Shown piece after piece: positions 48,318 to 57,466 of a stretch of 64,000 nucleotides of DNA. The notes under the pieces were generated by a model. It ran no database searches, was not told where the DNA came from, and saw only the letters and a program-made list of their open reading frames with translations. Both the position numbers and the translations under genes were made by a program. Every line of letters begins with the position of its first letter. Position 1 is the first letter of the stretch. The DNA is from Pyrinomonadaceae bacterium (GTDB lineage Bacteria > Acidobacteriota > Blastocatellia > Pyrinomonadales > Pyrinomonadaceae), in contig JAGOBH010000003.1 of NCBI GenBank assembly GCA_017983495.1, forward strand, positions 1-64,000, written 5' to 3'.

Positions 48318-49730
48318 CTATTTTTCAGCTATTAGTTTGGCGATCATCGCACGGATCTCTTCGAGCCGTGTCGAGTTAGTTCCGGTCGCTACGTAGCGGA
48401 TGACGCCCTTGCGGTCGATCAACACCGCCGTGGGTAGAGCCACCGCACCGTATTGTAATTGAATCGACTGGTCTTTTGCTACGACGAAATCATAATTTAG
48501 CGAGTGTTTTGTGCGAAACCCCTTTAGTATGCCGATCTCGGCGACCGGATCCTTCGCCCCTACCTGCATTCCGTAGTAACGCGTAACGCCAAGTATCTCG
48601 AGGCCTTCCTTGCCATATTCCTGCTGCCACTGGCGGATCGACGGAAATGCCTCGATACATGGCCCGCACCAGATCGCCCAAAAGTCAATGAAAACGACCT
48701 TTCCCCGAAGTTCGGCAAGCGTGCGCGGTTTGCCCGGCAGCCATTGGTCGGCAGGCGCAAATTCCGGTGCCGGCTCGCCTAGCAGTTTGTAGTGAGCCTC
48801 GCGCCGCTTGAGCCGGTTATAGACGTCCGTTTGTGCGGTCTTGGCAGCAAAATCCTTGGTGCTGAGCACGAGAGACTCGACGTAATACGCCATCGCGGCG
48901 GCCTTTCGGCCGGTGTCGATCATATATGTGATCTTTTTGTCGGCGGCATAGTAATAAAAGCTTGGCGATTCGGCCAGTTTTGCGGTAGTACGCAATTCGT
49001 CGAGAGCCAGATCGGCCTTTTCAATGTTGCCGATGCCGCTGTACGCCTCAAAGACGAGCATGCCCGTGTCGAGCATTTCGTCGAGAGCACGGACGCGTGT
49101 TCCCGCCTCTTTCGCCGAGCTCTTTGCCGCTGCGTATGCCTGCTCGGCATGCGGGGCCATTCTGTCGAAACGGCGTGCAGACTGATACCCCTTGGCAAGT
49201 TCGCTCTCGATCCGGAGCCTTTCGATGAGCTTAACCGGTTGATTTGCGAGGTAATCGGTGAGGGACTTTTCGGCGTCGTCAAAACGAGCTTGCTTTGCCG
49301 CCGCTATTGCCAGCAGATACCGCGCAGTCTGCACCTTGTCGGCCGCGGCTCCGGGCGAGGAGACATAACTCGTGAGCGATTCGGCCGTGCCGTCGAGATT
49401 GTCGGCGATCCAATGCAGCATCCCGAGAAAGTAGAGATCGTCGCCCGCAAAGCCCCCACGCTTTGTGGCGATCGCGGCGTTCTTTGCCGCAAGCTGTTTC
49501 TGTTCCCGCCGTGTCTGTTCCTGCAGACGTTCGCTAAACGGCAGATTCTTATCAGCGTACTCGGAAAACTTGACGCGAGTGTAACTGCTGGCCTCGTCGA
49601 ACAGTTCCTTAACAGACCGTTCGGTGGCCGCGGCGGTTTTCGGTGTGCTTTCCGGCGTCGCGGTGCGGCCCGATTGGGCAAAGACGCCGGTTGTGAGAAT
49701 GATAATGAAAAAGGCTGTAAATAATTGCAT
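48318..49730 (-). CDS. Exported TlpA-like thiol-disulphide protein with TPR-like N-terminus
   Basis: 470 residues. Signal peptide 1-19 (ending GVFAQ). The central part (about 60-300) is helical and TPR-like (RYLLAIAAAKQARFDDAEKSL). The C-terminal domain (about 330-470) is a redoxin/TlpA fold with the active site WCGPC (IDFWAIWCGPCIEAFPSI), cis-Pro region VALPTAVLIDRKG. Such proteins reduce or shuffle disulphides in the periplasm, often for cytochrome c maturation. The domain pairing with TPRs suggests a partner-binding role. Confidence 0.85.
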   Translation of the reverse strand: MQLFTAFFIIILTTGVFAQSGRTATPESTPKTAAATERSVKELFDEASSYTRVKFSEYADKNLPFSERLQEQTRREQKQLAAKNAAIATKRGGFAGDDLYFLGMLHWIADNLDGTAESLTSYVSSPGAAADKVQTARYLLAIAAAKQARFDDAEKSLTDYLANQPVKLIERLRIESELAKGYQSARRFDRMAPHAEQAYAAAKSSAKEAGTRVRALDEMLDTGMLVFEAYSGIGNIEKADLALDELRTTAKLAESPSFYYYAADKKITYMIDTGRKAAAMAYYVESLVLSTKDFAAKTAQTDVYNRLKRREAHYKLLGEPAPEFAPADQWLPGKPRTLAELRGKVVFIDFWAIWCGPCIEAFPSIRQWQQEYGKEGLEILGVTRYYGMQVGAKDPVAEIGILKGFRTKHSLNYDFVVAKDQSIQLQYGAVALPTAVLIDRKGVIRYVATGTNSTRLEEIRAMIAKLIAEK

Positions 49731-49738
49731 TAAAACTC

Positions 49739-50869
49739 TTAGGTGATGGCACCCGCGGCCCTGAATCTGTCCGGGCTAAAAATGTCAAAGAGCGGCGATC
49801 TGGTGCCGCCCGTAACGGTATCGGCGACGATCGAGGCGGTCTGCGGTGCCAGCAGGATCCCGTTTCGATAATGTGCCGTCGCGATCATCAGTCCATCGAG
49901 CCCTGAAAATGAGCCAATGACCGGCATCGAATCGGTTGACAGCGGCCTGAGGCCCGACCAGCTATCATTCACCGGCAACTCCGCGAGGGTCGGTGCCATG
50001 CGGCATGCCGATTCGACGAGATCGTCGATTGCCGGCTTCGTCACACCCTTGGTAAATCCGACGTCTTCGGACGTAGCTCCGACCAAAATGCGGCCGTCGA
50101 GCCGCGGCACGAGATAACCGCCGGATGAGTAAACAACGCGTTGGAATAGCCGCTTGGCAGTTCGAAGACTGATCATCTGCCCTCGGATCGGTTTGACCCC
50201 GACCGGCAACGGAAATGCCCCGAGTTTGATGAGCGACGTCCACGCCCCGGTTGCTAGAATGGTGAGATCGGCGTCGATCTCGCCGTCGTCAAGTGCGATG
50301 CCGCGGACACGGCCGCCGGAATTCAAAAGACTTACAACGCGTTTATGCTCGATGATGTTTATTCCGTTGAGGTCCGCGTATTTTCTGAGAGCGGTGAGCA
50401 ACTTCCGGTTCTCGACCTGCCAATCGTCAGGAAACAGGGCTCCGCCGATGACGTCGGGCGAAACAAACGGTTCCTCCCGGCGGGCGTCGGCGCCGGTGAG
50501 CAGCTCGGCATTTAATTTGATGGTTCGCTGCCAGGATACGCGGTCGGCAAGCCTGTCGGCTTCGGCCGCAGTGAACGCTAGGTAGAGTGTTCCGTTGCGG
50601 TCGAGTTCGACGTCAATACCGGTCTCGTCTGCGAGCTCGGCAGCGAACGCCGGATAATCGGCACGCGAGCGAACGCAAAACCGCAGCATTTCATTGTCTT
50701 CGTCTGCCTCAGCCTGCGGCCCCAGCATCCCGGCCGCCGCCCACGAAGATTCCTCACCGCAAACGCCCTGCTCGACGAGGGTGATATCTTTCGCCCCGCG
50801 ACGATGCAACTCCCTGGCAATACTCAAGCCGATCACCCCGCCGCCGATTATTAGAAGTTCTGGTTTCAT
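49739..50869 (-). CDS. thiO: FAD-dependent glycine oxidase-like protein (ThiO family)
   Basis: About 376 residues. A Rossmann FAD motif GGGVIGLSIARELHRRG opens the chain, and the family block SSWAAAGMLGPQAE follows. The C-terminal GLRPLSTDSMPVIG and HYRNGILLAPQTA are typical of the DAO/ThiO family. ThiO oxidises glycine to the imine used for the thiazole of thiamine. No other thiamine gene is in the window, so another amine substrate is possible. The ATG at 50869 puts the FAD motif at residue 8; an in-frame TTG at 50890 is a weaker alternative. It is divergent from the isocitrate dehydrogenase and is followed after eight bases by the TlpA-like gene. Confidence 0.8.
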   Translation of the reverse strand: MKPELLIIGGGVIGLSIARELHRRGAKDITLVEQGVCGEESSWAAAGMLGPQAEADEDNEMLRFCVRSRADYPAFAAELADETGIDVELDRNGTLYLAFTAAEADRLADRVSWQRTIKLNAELLTGADARREEPFVSPDVIGGALFPDDWQVENRKLLTALRKYADLNGINIIEHKRVVSLLNSGGRVRGIALDDGEIDADLTILATGAWTSLIKLGAFPLPVGVKPIRGQMISLRTAKRLFQRVVYSSGGYLVPRLDGRILVGATSEDVGFTKGVTKPAIDDLVESACRMAPTLAELPVNDSWSGLRPLSTDSMPVIGSFSGLDGLMIATAHYRNGILLAPQTASIVADTVTGGTRSPLFDIFSPDRFRAAGAIT

Positions 50870-50930
50870 CGATCCAATGAATTTGTTCAAAAACCTTACA
50901 GGTTGTAGATTTAATTATAGGTTATTAGAT

Positions 50931-51950
50931 ATGAAACATCACATTACACTCATTCCCGGTGACGGTATCGGGCCGGAGATCGTGGCGGCGACGGTTCGCG
51001 TAATTGAGGCGACGGGCGTCGACATTGCGTGGGAAACGCAGATCCTAGGGTCCCAGGCACTTGAGAAATACGGCGAAACGCTGCCCGAAGCGGCGATCGA
51101 ATCGATGCGCATGACCAAGGTTGCGCTGAAAGGGCCGATCATGACGCCGATCGGTAAGGGCTTTACTTCGGTCAATGTCGGATTGCGGCGAGCTCTCGAC
51201 CTGTACGCAAACGTGCGACCGGTCAAGGCACTGCCTAACGTCAAGTGCCGTTATCCGGAGCTTGATCTCGTCATCGTTCGCGAAAATACCGAAGGGTTGT
51301 ACTCGGGACTCGAGCACGTCGTCGTGCCGGGCGTTGTCGAGTCGCTCAAGATCATTACTGAAAAAGCGTCGACACGCATTTGCCGTTACGCCTTTCAGTA
51401 CGCACGCGATAACGGCCGCAAGAAGGTGACAGCGGTGCACAAGGCGAACATCATGAAGGTCTCGGACGGGCTTTTCCTTGAATGTTTTTATAACGTCGCC
51501 AAGGATTTTCCGGATATCGAGGCGGACGACAAGATCATCGACAATTGCTGTATGCAGCTCGTGATGCGGCCTGAGCAGTTTGACGTAATGGTCATGGAAA
51601 ATCTGTACGGCGACATCCTTTCCGACCTCTGTGCGGGATTGATCGGCGGTTTGGGCCTCGCTCCCGGAGCGAATATCGGCGAACTCGGCGCAGTGTTCGA
51701 GGCGGTTCACGGCTCGGCTCCGGACATTGCGGGCCAGGGCATCGCAAATCCGACGGCACTGATGCTGTCGGCGATCCAGATGCTGCTGCATATCGGCGAG
51801 AAGGAAGCCGCGGCTAAATTCGAATCGGCGCTGCTCGCGACCTTTGCCGACGGCAAGATGACCCGCGATCTAGGCGGCGATCTGCGAACGGCCGAGTTTG
51901 CCAACGCGATCATCGAGCGTATAAACACGGGAACTGCCGCGTCAGCGTAA
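50931..51950 (+). CDS. NAD-type isocitrate dehydrogenase
   Basis: 339 residues, small for an NADP isocitrate dehydrogenase. It starts with the family motif LIPGDGIGPEI; the substrate helix SVNVGLRRALDLYANVRP has the Ser-x-Asn-x-x-x-Arg pattern of isocitrate-using members rather than isopropylmalate ones. Metal-binding and lid blocks ENLYGDILSDLCAGLIGGLG and VHGSAPDIAGQG are present. It decarboxylates isocitrate to 2-oxoglutarate in the TCA cycle. Homoisocitrate or isopropylmalate dehydrogenase is the main alternative. The ATG at 50931 is used because upstream residues overlap the divergent gene. Confidence 0.85.
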   Translation: MKHHITLIPGDGIGPEIVAATVRVIEATGVDIAWETQILGSQALEKYGETLPEAAIESMRMTKVALKGPIMTPIGKGFTSVNVGLRRALDLYANVRPVKALPNVKCRYPELDLVIVRENTEGLYSGLEHVVVPGVVESLKIITEKASTRICRYAFQYARDNGRKKVTAVHKANIMKVSDGLFLECFYNVAKDFPDIEADDKIIDNCCMQLVMRPEQFDVMVMENLYGDILSDLCAGLIGGLGLAPGANIGELGAVFEAVHGSAPDIAGQGIANPTALMLSAIQMLLHIGEKEAAAKFESALLATFADGKMTRDLGGDLRTAEFANAIIERINTGTAASA

Positions 51951-52062
51951 AAATGGGAACGGTGCCCGCGGCACGCGATGCGGGCACCTATTGTTTTTCT
52001 GCAACCCGGTGTGCGGTTATTCGTTCTAATGACGTGGATCGAACGCGATCCGGGAGGCCGAA

Positions 52063-52458
52063 ATGAAGACTATTTTAATTGCACTCATAACGATCTGCAC
52101 ACTCGCGATATCAGCCGTCGCTCAGACGACGGAAAGGCTAACGCTCCAGCCGGGAAAGCAGGTAACCTCCAAAAAAAGTAAGTTAAAGATCAAGTTGGTC
52201 GAGGTCTCGGAAGATTCGCGGTGTCCGACCGGTGCCCAGTGTGTCTGGGCAGGCCGTGCGATCATCAAACTCTCTGTCACGTCTGCACGTATGGGCACCA
52301 AGGTGATAGAGATCGACACATCGACGGGCCCGCAGGGCGACCAGTTTGACGGCTGGGCCATCTCGCTCGAATCGCTGACACCGCACCCGAACGCCGGTTC
52401 AGCGATTAATTCAAAAGCCTATAGGGCTAAGGTGACGATAACGCGGCTTCAGCGCTAA
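52063..52458 (+). CDS. Hypothetical exported protein
   Basis: 131 residues. A signal peptide (1-20, ending ISAVAQ) precedes a beta-rich domain with the block EDSRCPTGAQCVWAGRAIIKL. This EDSRCP...CVWAG motif with its two cysteines recurs in small secreted proteins of unknown function across phyla. The start is supported by GGGAGG six bases upstream. It follows the isocitrate dehydrogenase after 112 bases. Confidence 0.7.
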   Translation: MKTILIALITICTLAISAVAQTTERLTLQPGKQVTSKKSKLKIKLVEVSEDSRCPTGAQCVWAGRAIIKLSVTSARMGTKVIEIDTSTGPQGDQFDGWAISLESLTPHPNAGSAINSKAYRAKVTITRLQR

Positions 52459-52705
52459 AGTTCGACCATACGAGTGCGCCAGCGCACCATCTGCGACATT
52501 TCCCCGCGCTCCGTCGCACCAACATCTAAGCTAACTCTAGGCGAACAAACGGATCACTAGTCGTGGCTCGTTTGTTGCGTCATATATCAATGAAAATTGA
52601 TAACTGCTGAAATATCAATCATTTATACGGTACTGCAACGTGCGTTTTTCATTTCGGATGCGGGCAAGAGGCAATCGTGTAGATCGGCAGAAACGGGAGT
52701 TTATC
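52459..52705. other. Intergenic region with several dyads
   Basis: GTGCGC, two bases, GCGCAC (52474-52487) is a perfect short stem after the preceding gene. AACAAACG and CGTTTGTT (about 52543-52577) are 8-base arms further on. A set of TATCAAT sites follows and is listed separately. No gene is seen. Confidence 0.45.
52585..52619 (+). promoter_or_regulatory. TATCAAT triplet, candidate operator
   Basis: TATCAAT (52585-52591), four bases, ATTGATA (52596-52602) form a perfect dyad, and a third TATCAAT (52613-52619) lies about one helical turn further, all about 90-120 bases before the next start codon. The spacing suggests cooperative binding by one regulator. Confidence 0.45.
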
Positions 52706-53356
52706 GTGAGAAACATTAATCTAAAGAAAATATTGGCCTTAACGGCGATGAGTGTATTTGTAGCATTGGGGACAAACGCGGTTGTGAACGGCCAGGGCCG
52801 CGGCAACGACCGAAAACAGGAGCAGAAGGCAGCACAGCAACGAATCAAGGAAGAACGTAAGCAGGCAGAGGCCGACCGTCGGCGTCAGGTCGAATGGACA
52901 AACCGAAACACGCGCATCAGCACGGACTATAACCGTCGAAATCGCAATTACAACCCGGGTACAGTCGTCGTCAGCAGCAACCGATACCGCGTTTATCGCA
53001 ACGGTTCGTACTATAACACCGACCAACGCGGAGCCGACCTTCTCCGTCAGGCAGTCAACGAAGGCTATCGACAGGGTTTCATCGCGGGACGCAATGACCG
53101 CAACAATCGACGGAATTATAGTTGGTCAAACTCGACCGTTTATCGAAACGGTTCGATCGGTTATCAGAACTACGTTAACCGCAGCCAGTATCAGTACTAT
53201 TTCCAGCAGGGATTTCAGCGCGGATATCAGGACGGCTCAAACAGACAGTATCAGGACGGCTATGATGGTAACTACCAGTATGGCTACAACAGCAACGGTA
53301 CGATGAGCGTGATCGGGGCGATCCTTGAACAGGTTCTGAATATCTCGGCCTACTAA
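52706..53356 (+). CDS. Exported Arg/Asn/Tyr-rich low-complexity protein
   Basis: 216 residues. With the GTG at 52706 (GGGAG six bases upstream) the chain starts with a clean signal, ending around NAVVNGQ; an earlier in-frame ATG would add 22 charged residues. A coiled, Lys/Arg/Gln-rich stretch (about 28-65) is followed by a Tyr/Asn/Arg-rich part with imperfect repeats of the form GYRQGFIAGRNDR, GFQRGYQDGSNRQ and YQDGYDGNYQYGY. No enzyme motif. The repeats and composition suggest a surface- or matrix-associated protein. Confidence 0.65.
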   Translation: MRNINLKKILALTAMSVFVALGTNAVVNGQGRGNDRKQEQKAAQQRIKEERKQAEADRRRQVEWTNRNTRISTDYNRRNRNYNPGTVVVSSNRYRVYRNGSYYNTDQRGADLLRQAVNEGYRQGFIAGRNDRNNRRNYSWSNSTVYRNGSIGYQNYVNRSQYQYYFQQGFQRGYQDGSNRQYQDGYDGNYQYGYNSNGTMSVIGAILEQVLNISAY

Positions 53357-53377
53357 GCCCAAAGCTCGTAAAATAGT

Positions 53378-53417
53378 GCGGCCCCGCGGATCAAGTTCCC
53401 CAGGGCCGCTTTTTTTG
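53378..53417 (+). terminator. Rho-independent terminator
   Basis: GCGGCCC (53378-53384) pairs with GGGCCGC (53403-53409), followed by eight T residues, 21 bases after the stop of the preceding gene. Confidence 0.85.
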
Positions 53418-53438
53418 TCTCAAGATCGCTTGGTTGTC

Positions 53439-53852
53439 CTATTTTGTGTTGGGCACCGTGATGTACATCAGTCCTGCAAGCAAAATGAAATACGGCACGA
53501 GCACGGCGGCACCCGCGTAGTCTTTGGCGATACGCTGGCCAAAGAACAAACCGACGATCGTCAGGGCACCGAGCGACGATGCCCAAAATATCACGGCCGT
53601 TGAACCGGCAACAAAGAAATACACGATCCCCGCCGCCGACAGCACGCCGGTCGCGACCTCGAGCACGGTGATCTTCGCAAGCATCAGCGGCACCATTCCG
53701 GCGACGAAGGTCTTGGAGAAATGGCCGGTCAGCCACTCGAGATTGCCTTTCCAATCAAACACTTTATCGAGGCCGGATTGGATGAATAATATCGCCACGA
53801 GCAGTGCTGAGAAAAGTGCGGGGAGATTTTTCACTATTTCGTCGAAATGCAT
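53439..53852 (-). CDS. DoxX-family membrane protein
   Basis: 137 residues with four membrane helices. The first helix and loop (SALLVAILFIQSGLDKVFDWKGN) carry the family pattern of a helix ending in SG.DK. Members are linked to quinone or sulphur redox chemistry, or to envelope integrity, but the role of most is unknown. It lies 26 bases downstream of the aminopeptidase gene on the same strand. Confidence 0.85.
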   Translation of the reverse strand: MHFDEIVKNLPALFSALLVAILFIQSGLDKVFDWKGNLEWLTGHFSKTFVAGMVPLMLAKITVLEVATGVLSAAGIVYFFVAGSTAVIFWASSLGALTIVGLFFGQRIAKDYAGAAVLVPYFILLAGLMYITVPNTK

Positions 53853-53878
53853 TTTTGGTTGAGTTGACCGTGACGCAC

Positions 53879-55189
53879 TTACTTACGTGCGGGCTTTTGC
53901 ATTAAGGCCTCGATCTCGTCGGCGTCCTTGGTGACCTTGGCGGTCAGGTTGCGATTGCCGTCTTCGGTGACCAAGATATCGTCCTCGATGCGAACACCAA
54001 TGCCGCGGTATTTTGCCGGTGCCGATTTATCATCGGGCGGAATGTACAGGCCTGGTTCGACCGTTAAGACCATTCCGGGAGCATATGGCTTTGACTGCTT
54101 GGCCTGCTGATCTACGAAATAGCGTCCCGCATCGTGTACGTCGAGGCCGAGCCAATGACCGACGCCGTGCATATAGTACTTCAAATATGCCTTCTTCTTG
54201 ATCAGATCTTTGGTTTTGCCCTTTAGCAGACCAAGCTGTTTCATTCCTTCGGTCAGTAGCTCGATAGAATACTCTTGCCGCTTCTGATGCGTGTTACCGA
54301 CCACGGTGAAATCAATGCACTTGAGCTGGACGTCATGGACAACATCGTAGACTTCGCGTTGAGCCTTTGAAAACTTGCCGTTGATCGGGAACGTCCGCGT
54401 GATGTCGGCGGCATAACCTTTGTACTCGGCACCAGCGTCGATCAGAATGAGGTCGCCGTCCTTGAGCGGCATATTATTCTCGACGTAATGCAGGATCGTC
54501 GCGTTATCGCCGCCGCCGATGATCGAATTGTAGGCAACGCCGCTTGCTCCCTTATCACGCATGAACGCCTCGATCAGCGATTCGACCTGAGCTTCGTTCA
54601 TGCCGGGCTTGACCTTTTGCATCGCCAGAATGTGAGCCTCGGCCGAGATGGTCGCGGCGGTCTGCATCATTTCGATCTCGTCGTCAGATTTGTGCAGACG
54701 CAATTCGCCGGTGATGATCGTCGGGTCGATGATCGTATGCGGAGGATACGCCGTTTTAAGCCGGCGAACCCGCTGGCCCGAAAGGTAATCCAAGACGCGT
54801 GTATCGAGCACACGATCGACCGAAAAGCGGTAATAGAGTTTGTCTTTGCCGTCAAGCAATTGAGGCAGGTCGGCCGCAAACTTATCGACAGAGAACGAGC
54901 GGTCCGCCTTGAAATTCTTGACCGCTCCCTCGACGCCCTGACGGCGGCCGTACCACGTTTCCATCATCGGATCGCGTGGCCGCACGTAGAGCGTGAACGG
55001 CTTTTTCGACGAAGGGTCGATAACGGCGATCGCGTCAGGTTCGGGGAAACCCGTAACGTACCAAAAATCAGAATCCTGACGAAACTTGAACTCAGAGTCG
55101 TAGCTTCGCGTTACCTCGTGAGCCGCCGGTATGATGGCTATCGAGTTTGGTTCCATTGCTTCGATAAATCGCTTAAGTTGTGCTCGCAT
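53879..55189 (-). CDS. pepP: Xaa-Pro aminopeptidase
   Basis: 436 residues from the chosen ATG at 55189, whose beginning MRAQLKRFIEAMEPNS fits the aminopeptidase P N-terminus; 21 upstream in-frame residues are not conserved. The N-terminal creatinase-like domain contains QDSDFWYVTGF. The C-terminal pita-bread domain shows metal ligands in LIDAGAEYKGYAADITRTF, HGVGHWLGLDVHD, TVEPGLYI and RIEDDILVTEDG. It removes N-terminal residues before proline in the cytosol. The domain order and length fit PepP rather than PepQ. Confidence 0.92.
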   Translation of the reverse strand: MRAQLKRFIEAMEPNSIAIIPAAHEVTRSYDSEFKFRQDSDFWYVTGFPEPDAIAVIDPSSKKPFTLYVRPRDPMMETWYGRRQGVEGAVKNFKADRSFSVDKFAADLPQLLDGKDKLYYRFSVDRVLDTRVLDYLSGQRVRRLKTAYPPHTIIDPTIITGELRLHKSDDEIEMMQTAATISAEAHILAMQKVKPGMNEAQVESLIEAFMRDKGASGVAYNSIIGGGDNATILHYVENNMPLKDGDLILIDAGAEYKGYAADITRTFPINGKFSKAQREVYDVVHDVQLKCIDFTVVGNTHQKRQEYSIELLTEGMKQLGLLKGKTKDLIKKKAYLKYYMHGVGHWLGLDVHDAGRYFVDQQAKQSKPYAPGMVLTVEPGLYIPPDDKSAPAKYRGIGVRIEDDILVTEDGNRNLTAKVTKDADEIEALMQKPARK

Positions 55190-55284
55190 ATAACGGAAGT
55201 GTAACCCAATCGAGCGATGCGGTAAAACCATGGCATTGCTGTTATAATTCACGAGAATTTTTCACCTTCAAGGAGAGACAATAA

Positions 55285-55881
55285 ATGAAACGAGTACTTT
55301 GCACGACGGCCTTCGTCCTGATCGCCGCTGCGGCCACTTTTGGCGATATTGCACGACCTGATTCGACGCCGAAGCGAACGCCTAAACCGAAGCAGGTCGA
55401 TGCCTCGATGACGATCCGTATGGATGAGAACGTGAAGACCGCGACACTCAGGATTCCGCGGTCGCAGTTGCGTCAATTGAGCGCCGAATTGGAGCAGATG
55501 GCTGATGAAAACGATACCGCGGCCGCAGCTACGGGTGGCATATCGCGGACGCAGACGGTCGTTAGCGGGCTGCTGCTGAGCCTCGCGATGGCGTTTGGCG
55601 GAATGTGGTTTGTTCGGTCCGGCAGGGCTTCTTCGACCGGAAAAACGCTGGTCGTATTCGCACTGGTCGCGGGCATTGGCTCGGCGGCGACGATCGCTTA
55701 CGCGAATACCGGCCCACCGTCCACATTGAGGACCATTTCAAGTACGCTGTTCGATAAAAAGCAGTTTGGGTACTGGAACGAGGCGTTCGGCAAGATAAAG
55801 ATCGAGGTTACGGACGGCAGTGTAGTCGAATTGCTCGTGCCGGCTCAGAAAGAATGGACTGAAAAGAAAGGCGAGGAATAG
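55285..55881 (+). CDS. Hypothetical membrane protein with signal sequence
   Basis: 198 residues. A signal peptide (1-20, ending TFGDI) precedes a Pro/Lys-rich linker and a short domain, then two membrane helices (about 90-110 and 117-137) and a C-terminal beta-rich tail ending in charged residues. No family recognised. The next gene starts 18 bases later, so the two probably function together. Confidence 0.6.
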   Translation: MKRVLCTTAFVLIAAAATFGDIARPDSTPKRTPKPKQVDASMTIRMDENVKTATLRIPRSQLRQLSAELEQMADENDTAAAATGGISRTQTVVSGLLLSLAMAFGGMWFVRSGRASSTGKTLVVFALVAGIGSAATIAYANTGPPSTLRTISSTLFDKKQFGYWNEAFGKIKIEVTDGSVVELLVPAQKEWTEKKGEE

Positions 55882-55899
55882 CGATAGAGCCAGAGGGAA

Positions 55900-56904
55900 A
55901 TGCAGGAGATACGGACAAACAGGTTTGAGGTGACGAGCGCACAGGTTTTTACAGGTGCGTTCGTTTCGGCCTGTGCGGTTGCGGCGATGCTGATCGGCAG
56001 TTTTCCGCTTGCGGCGTCGATCGTGACGATCTTTGCATTTGCGGGCATCCATAATTTTATGGAATTTCGCTATTTTGCCGCCCGTATGCCGCTGCGTTGG
56101 GGCAGGTCGCGGCTATATTATTCGGTCGGGATCGGCGGCGTGATCGTGCTCGCGGCGGCGTATCTCACGCTATACTTTGCCAGCGGAAACTGGCTTTGGA
56201 GCCTCGACAATTGGGCTGTGCTGACGGCCACGTGGAATACGGCGTTCGTCCTGTGGGTCGGGCTGCTTTTCTATTTACGAGGCAAACAGCGTCCCAGGAG
56301 CGATTGGTCGTGGGCGTTTCCGCTCGCCCTGCTGCTCGCGGCCGCGGCTTGGCTGGTGCCGCAGTACTGGAGCCTTTCGCTCGTGTATATTCACCCGTTC
56401 GTCGCGATGTGGTTTCTCGAACGGCAAATTCGACGGACCAAACCGGAATGGCTGCGGGCGTATCATATCTGCCTTGCGACGATACCGGTATTTGTTGTCG
56501 GGCTATGGTTTGTACTTGCGGGACAGCCGAATTTGAGCGAGGAAACGAACCTCTTTTGGCGGATCACGCAGCACGCGGGCAGCGAGATATTGCCGGGCAT
56601 TTCGAGCCATTTTCTGGTTGCGACACACGTATTTCTTGAGTCGATCCATTATTTTGTATGGATATTGCTGATCCCGCTCGTCGATCGCAAGGCCGTCCCG
56701 TGGCAGATCAGTCGAATCCCGCTGTTTTCGGCGAAGGGCGGTTTTCCAAAGCTGGTCGTCGCTGCTCTCGTCGTCAGCCTGGCGCTAGTTTTCGTATTTT
56801 GGGCTGGATTCTCGGTCGATTACACGACGACACGCGATGTCTATTTCGCATTTGCCATCGCACACGTAATGGCCGAGTTTCCTTTCCTGATCAAGATGTT
56901 ATAG
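55900..56904 (+). CDS. Hypothetical multi-spanning membrane protein
   Basis: 334 residues with about eight hydrophobic helices. The motif IHNFMEFRYFAARMP in the second helix-loop contains charged residues within a membrane-near segment, and the final block FAIAHVMAEFPFLIK has a His-Glu pair in a helix, so bound metal or haem is conceivable. No known transporter or enzyme signature. It follows a small membrane protein in the same transcript. Confidence 0.6.
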   Translation: MQEIRTNRFEVTSAQVFTGAFVSACAVAAMLIGSFPLAASIVTIFAFAGIHNFMEFRYFAARMPLRWGRSRLYYSVGIGGVIVLAAAYLTLYFASGNWLWSLDNWAVLTATWNTAFVLWVGLLFYLRGKQRPRSDWSWAFPLALLLAAAAWLVPQYWSLSLVYIHPFVAMWFLERQIRRTKPEWLRAYHICLATIPVFVVGLWFVLAGQPNLSEETNLFWRITQHAGSEILPGISSHFLVATHVFLESIHYFVWILLIPLVDRKAVPWQISRIPLFSAKGGFPKLVVAALVVSLALVFVFWAGFSVDYTTTRDVYFAFAIAHVMAEFPFLIKML

Positions 56905-57017
56905 ACCGCGAAACAAGCGAAAGGCACGAAAGTTAGAAGGTGAGTTTTCTACAAGCCGATCGCTAGAGAGGTTTTCGCAATTTCGTATTTTCTGAGTATT
57001 TTGCGGTTAACAATAAT

Positions 57018-57452
57018 ATGTTCCTTTTTGACTTAGCAGAACCGCCGCAGATGCAGAACTTGCCGCTTGGTGACCTTTGGGCGTTCTTGCCGTTCGGGTA
57101 TCTTTTGACGATCCTGATCGAGACGCCGGTTTTGCTCTTTGGGCTCTCGCCAAAGCTCACGGTAAGGCAAAAACTGCTCTGCGGCATATGGCTGACCGCA
57201 TGCACCTATCCGATCGTCGTCCTCGTGCTCCCCGCGATATTTTTCGACCAGTCGCGTGAGCTTTATCTGCTCGTCGCCGAGGTCTTTGCTCCCGTGGCGG
57301 AATGCGTGTTGTTTTGGGTAGCATTTCGCGGCAAAGGCCTGCTCGAGACGGGCGATTGGATACGCTGCATGATCGCCATCGTCATAGCCAACCTTGCGTC
57401 ATTCGGGATAGGTGAAATAATTAACAGTTACGGATGGTTTGGACTCTTCTAA
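57018..57452 (+). CDS. Hypothetical membrane protein
   Basis: 144 residues with four predicted helices: about 23-43, 55-75, 85-103 and 115-133. No family recognised. The short soluble N-terminus (LAEPPQMQNLPLGD) is polar. It lies 113 bases after the larger membrane protein and 15 bases before a palindromic 9-base-word repeat. Confidence 0.55.
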   Translation: MFLFDLAEPPQMQNLPLGDLWAFLPFGYLLTILIETPVLLFGLSPKLTVRQKLLCGIWLTACTYPIVVLVLPAIFFDQSRELYLLVAEVFAPVAECVLFWVAFRGKGLLETGDWIRCMIAIVIANLASFGIGEIINSYGWFGLF

Positions 57453-57466
57453 GTAAACGTAAAATT

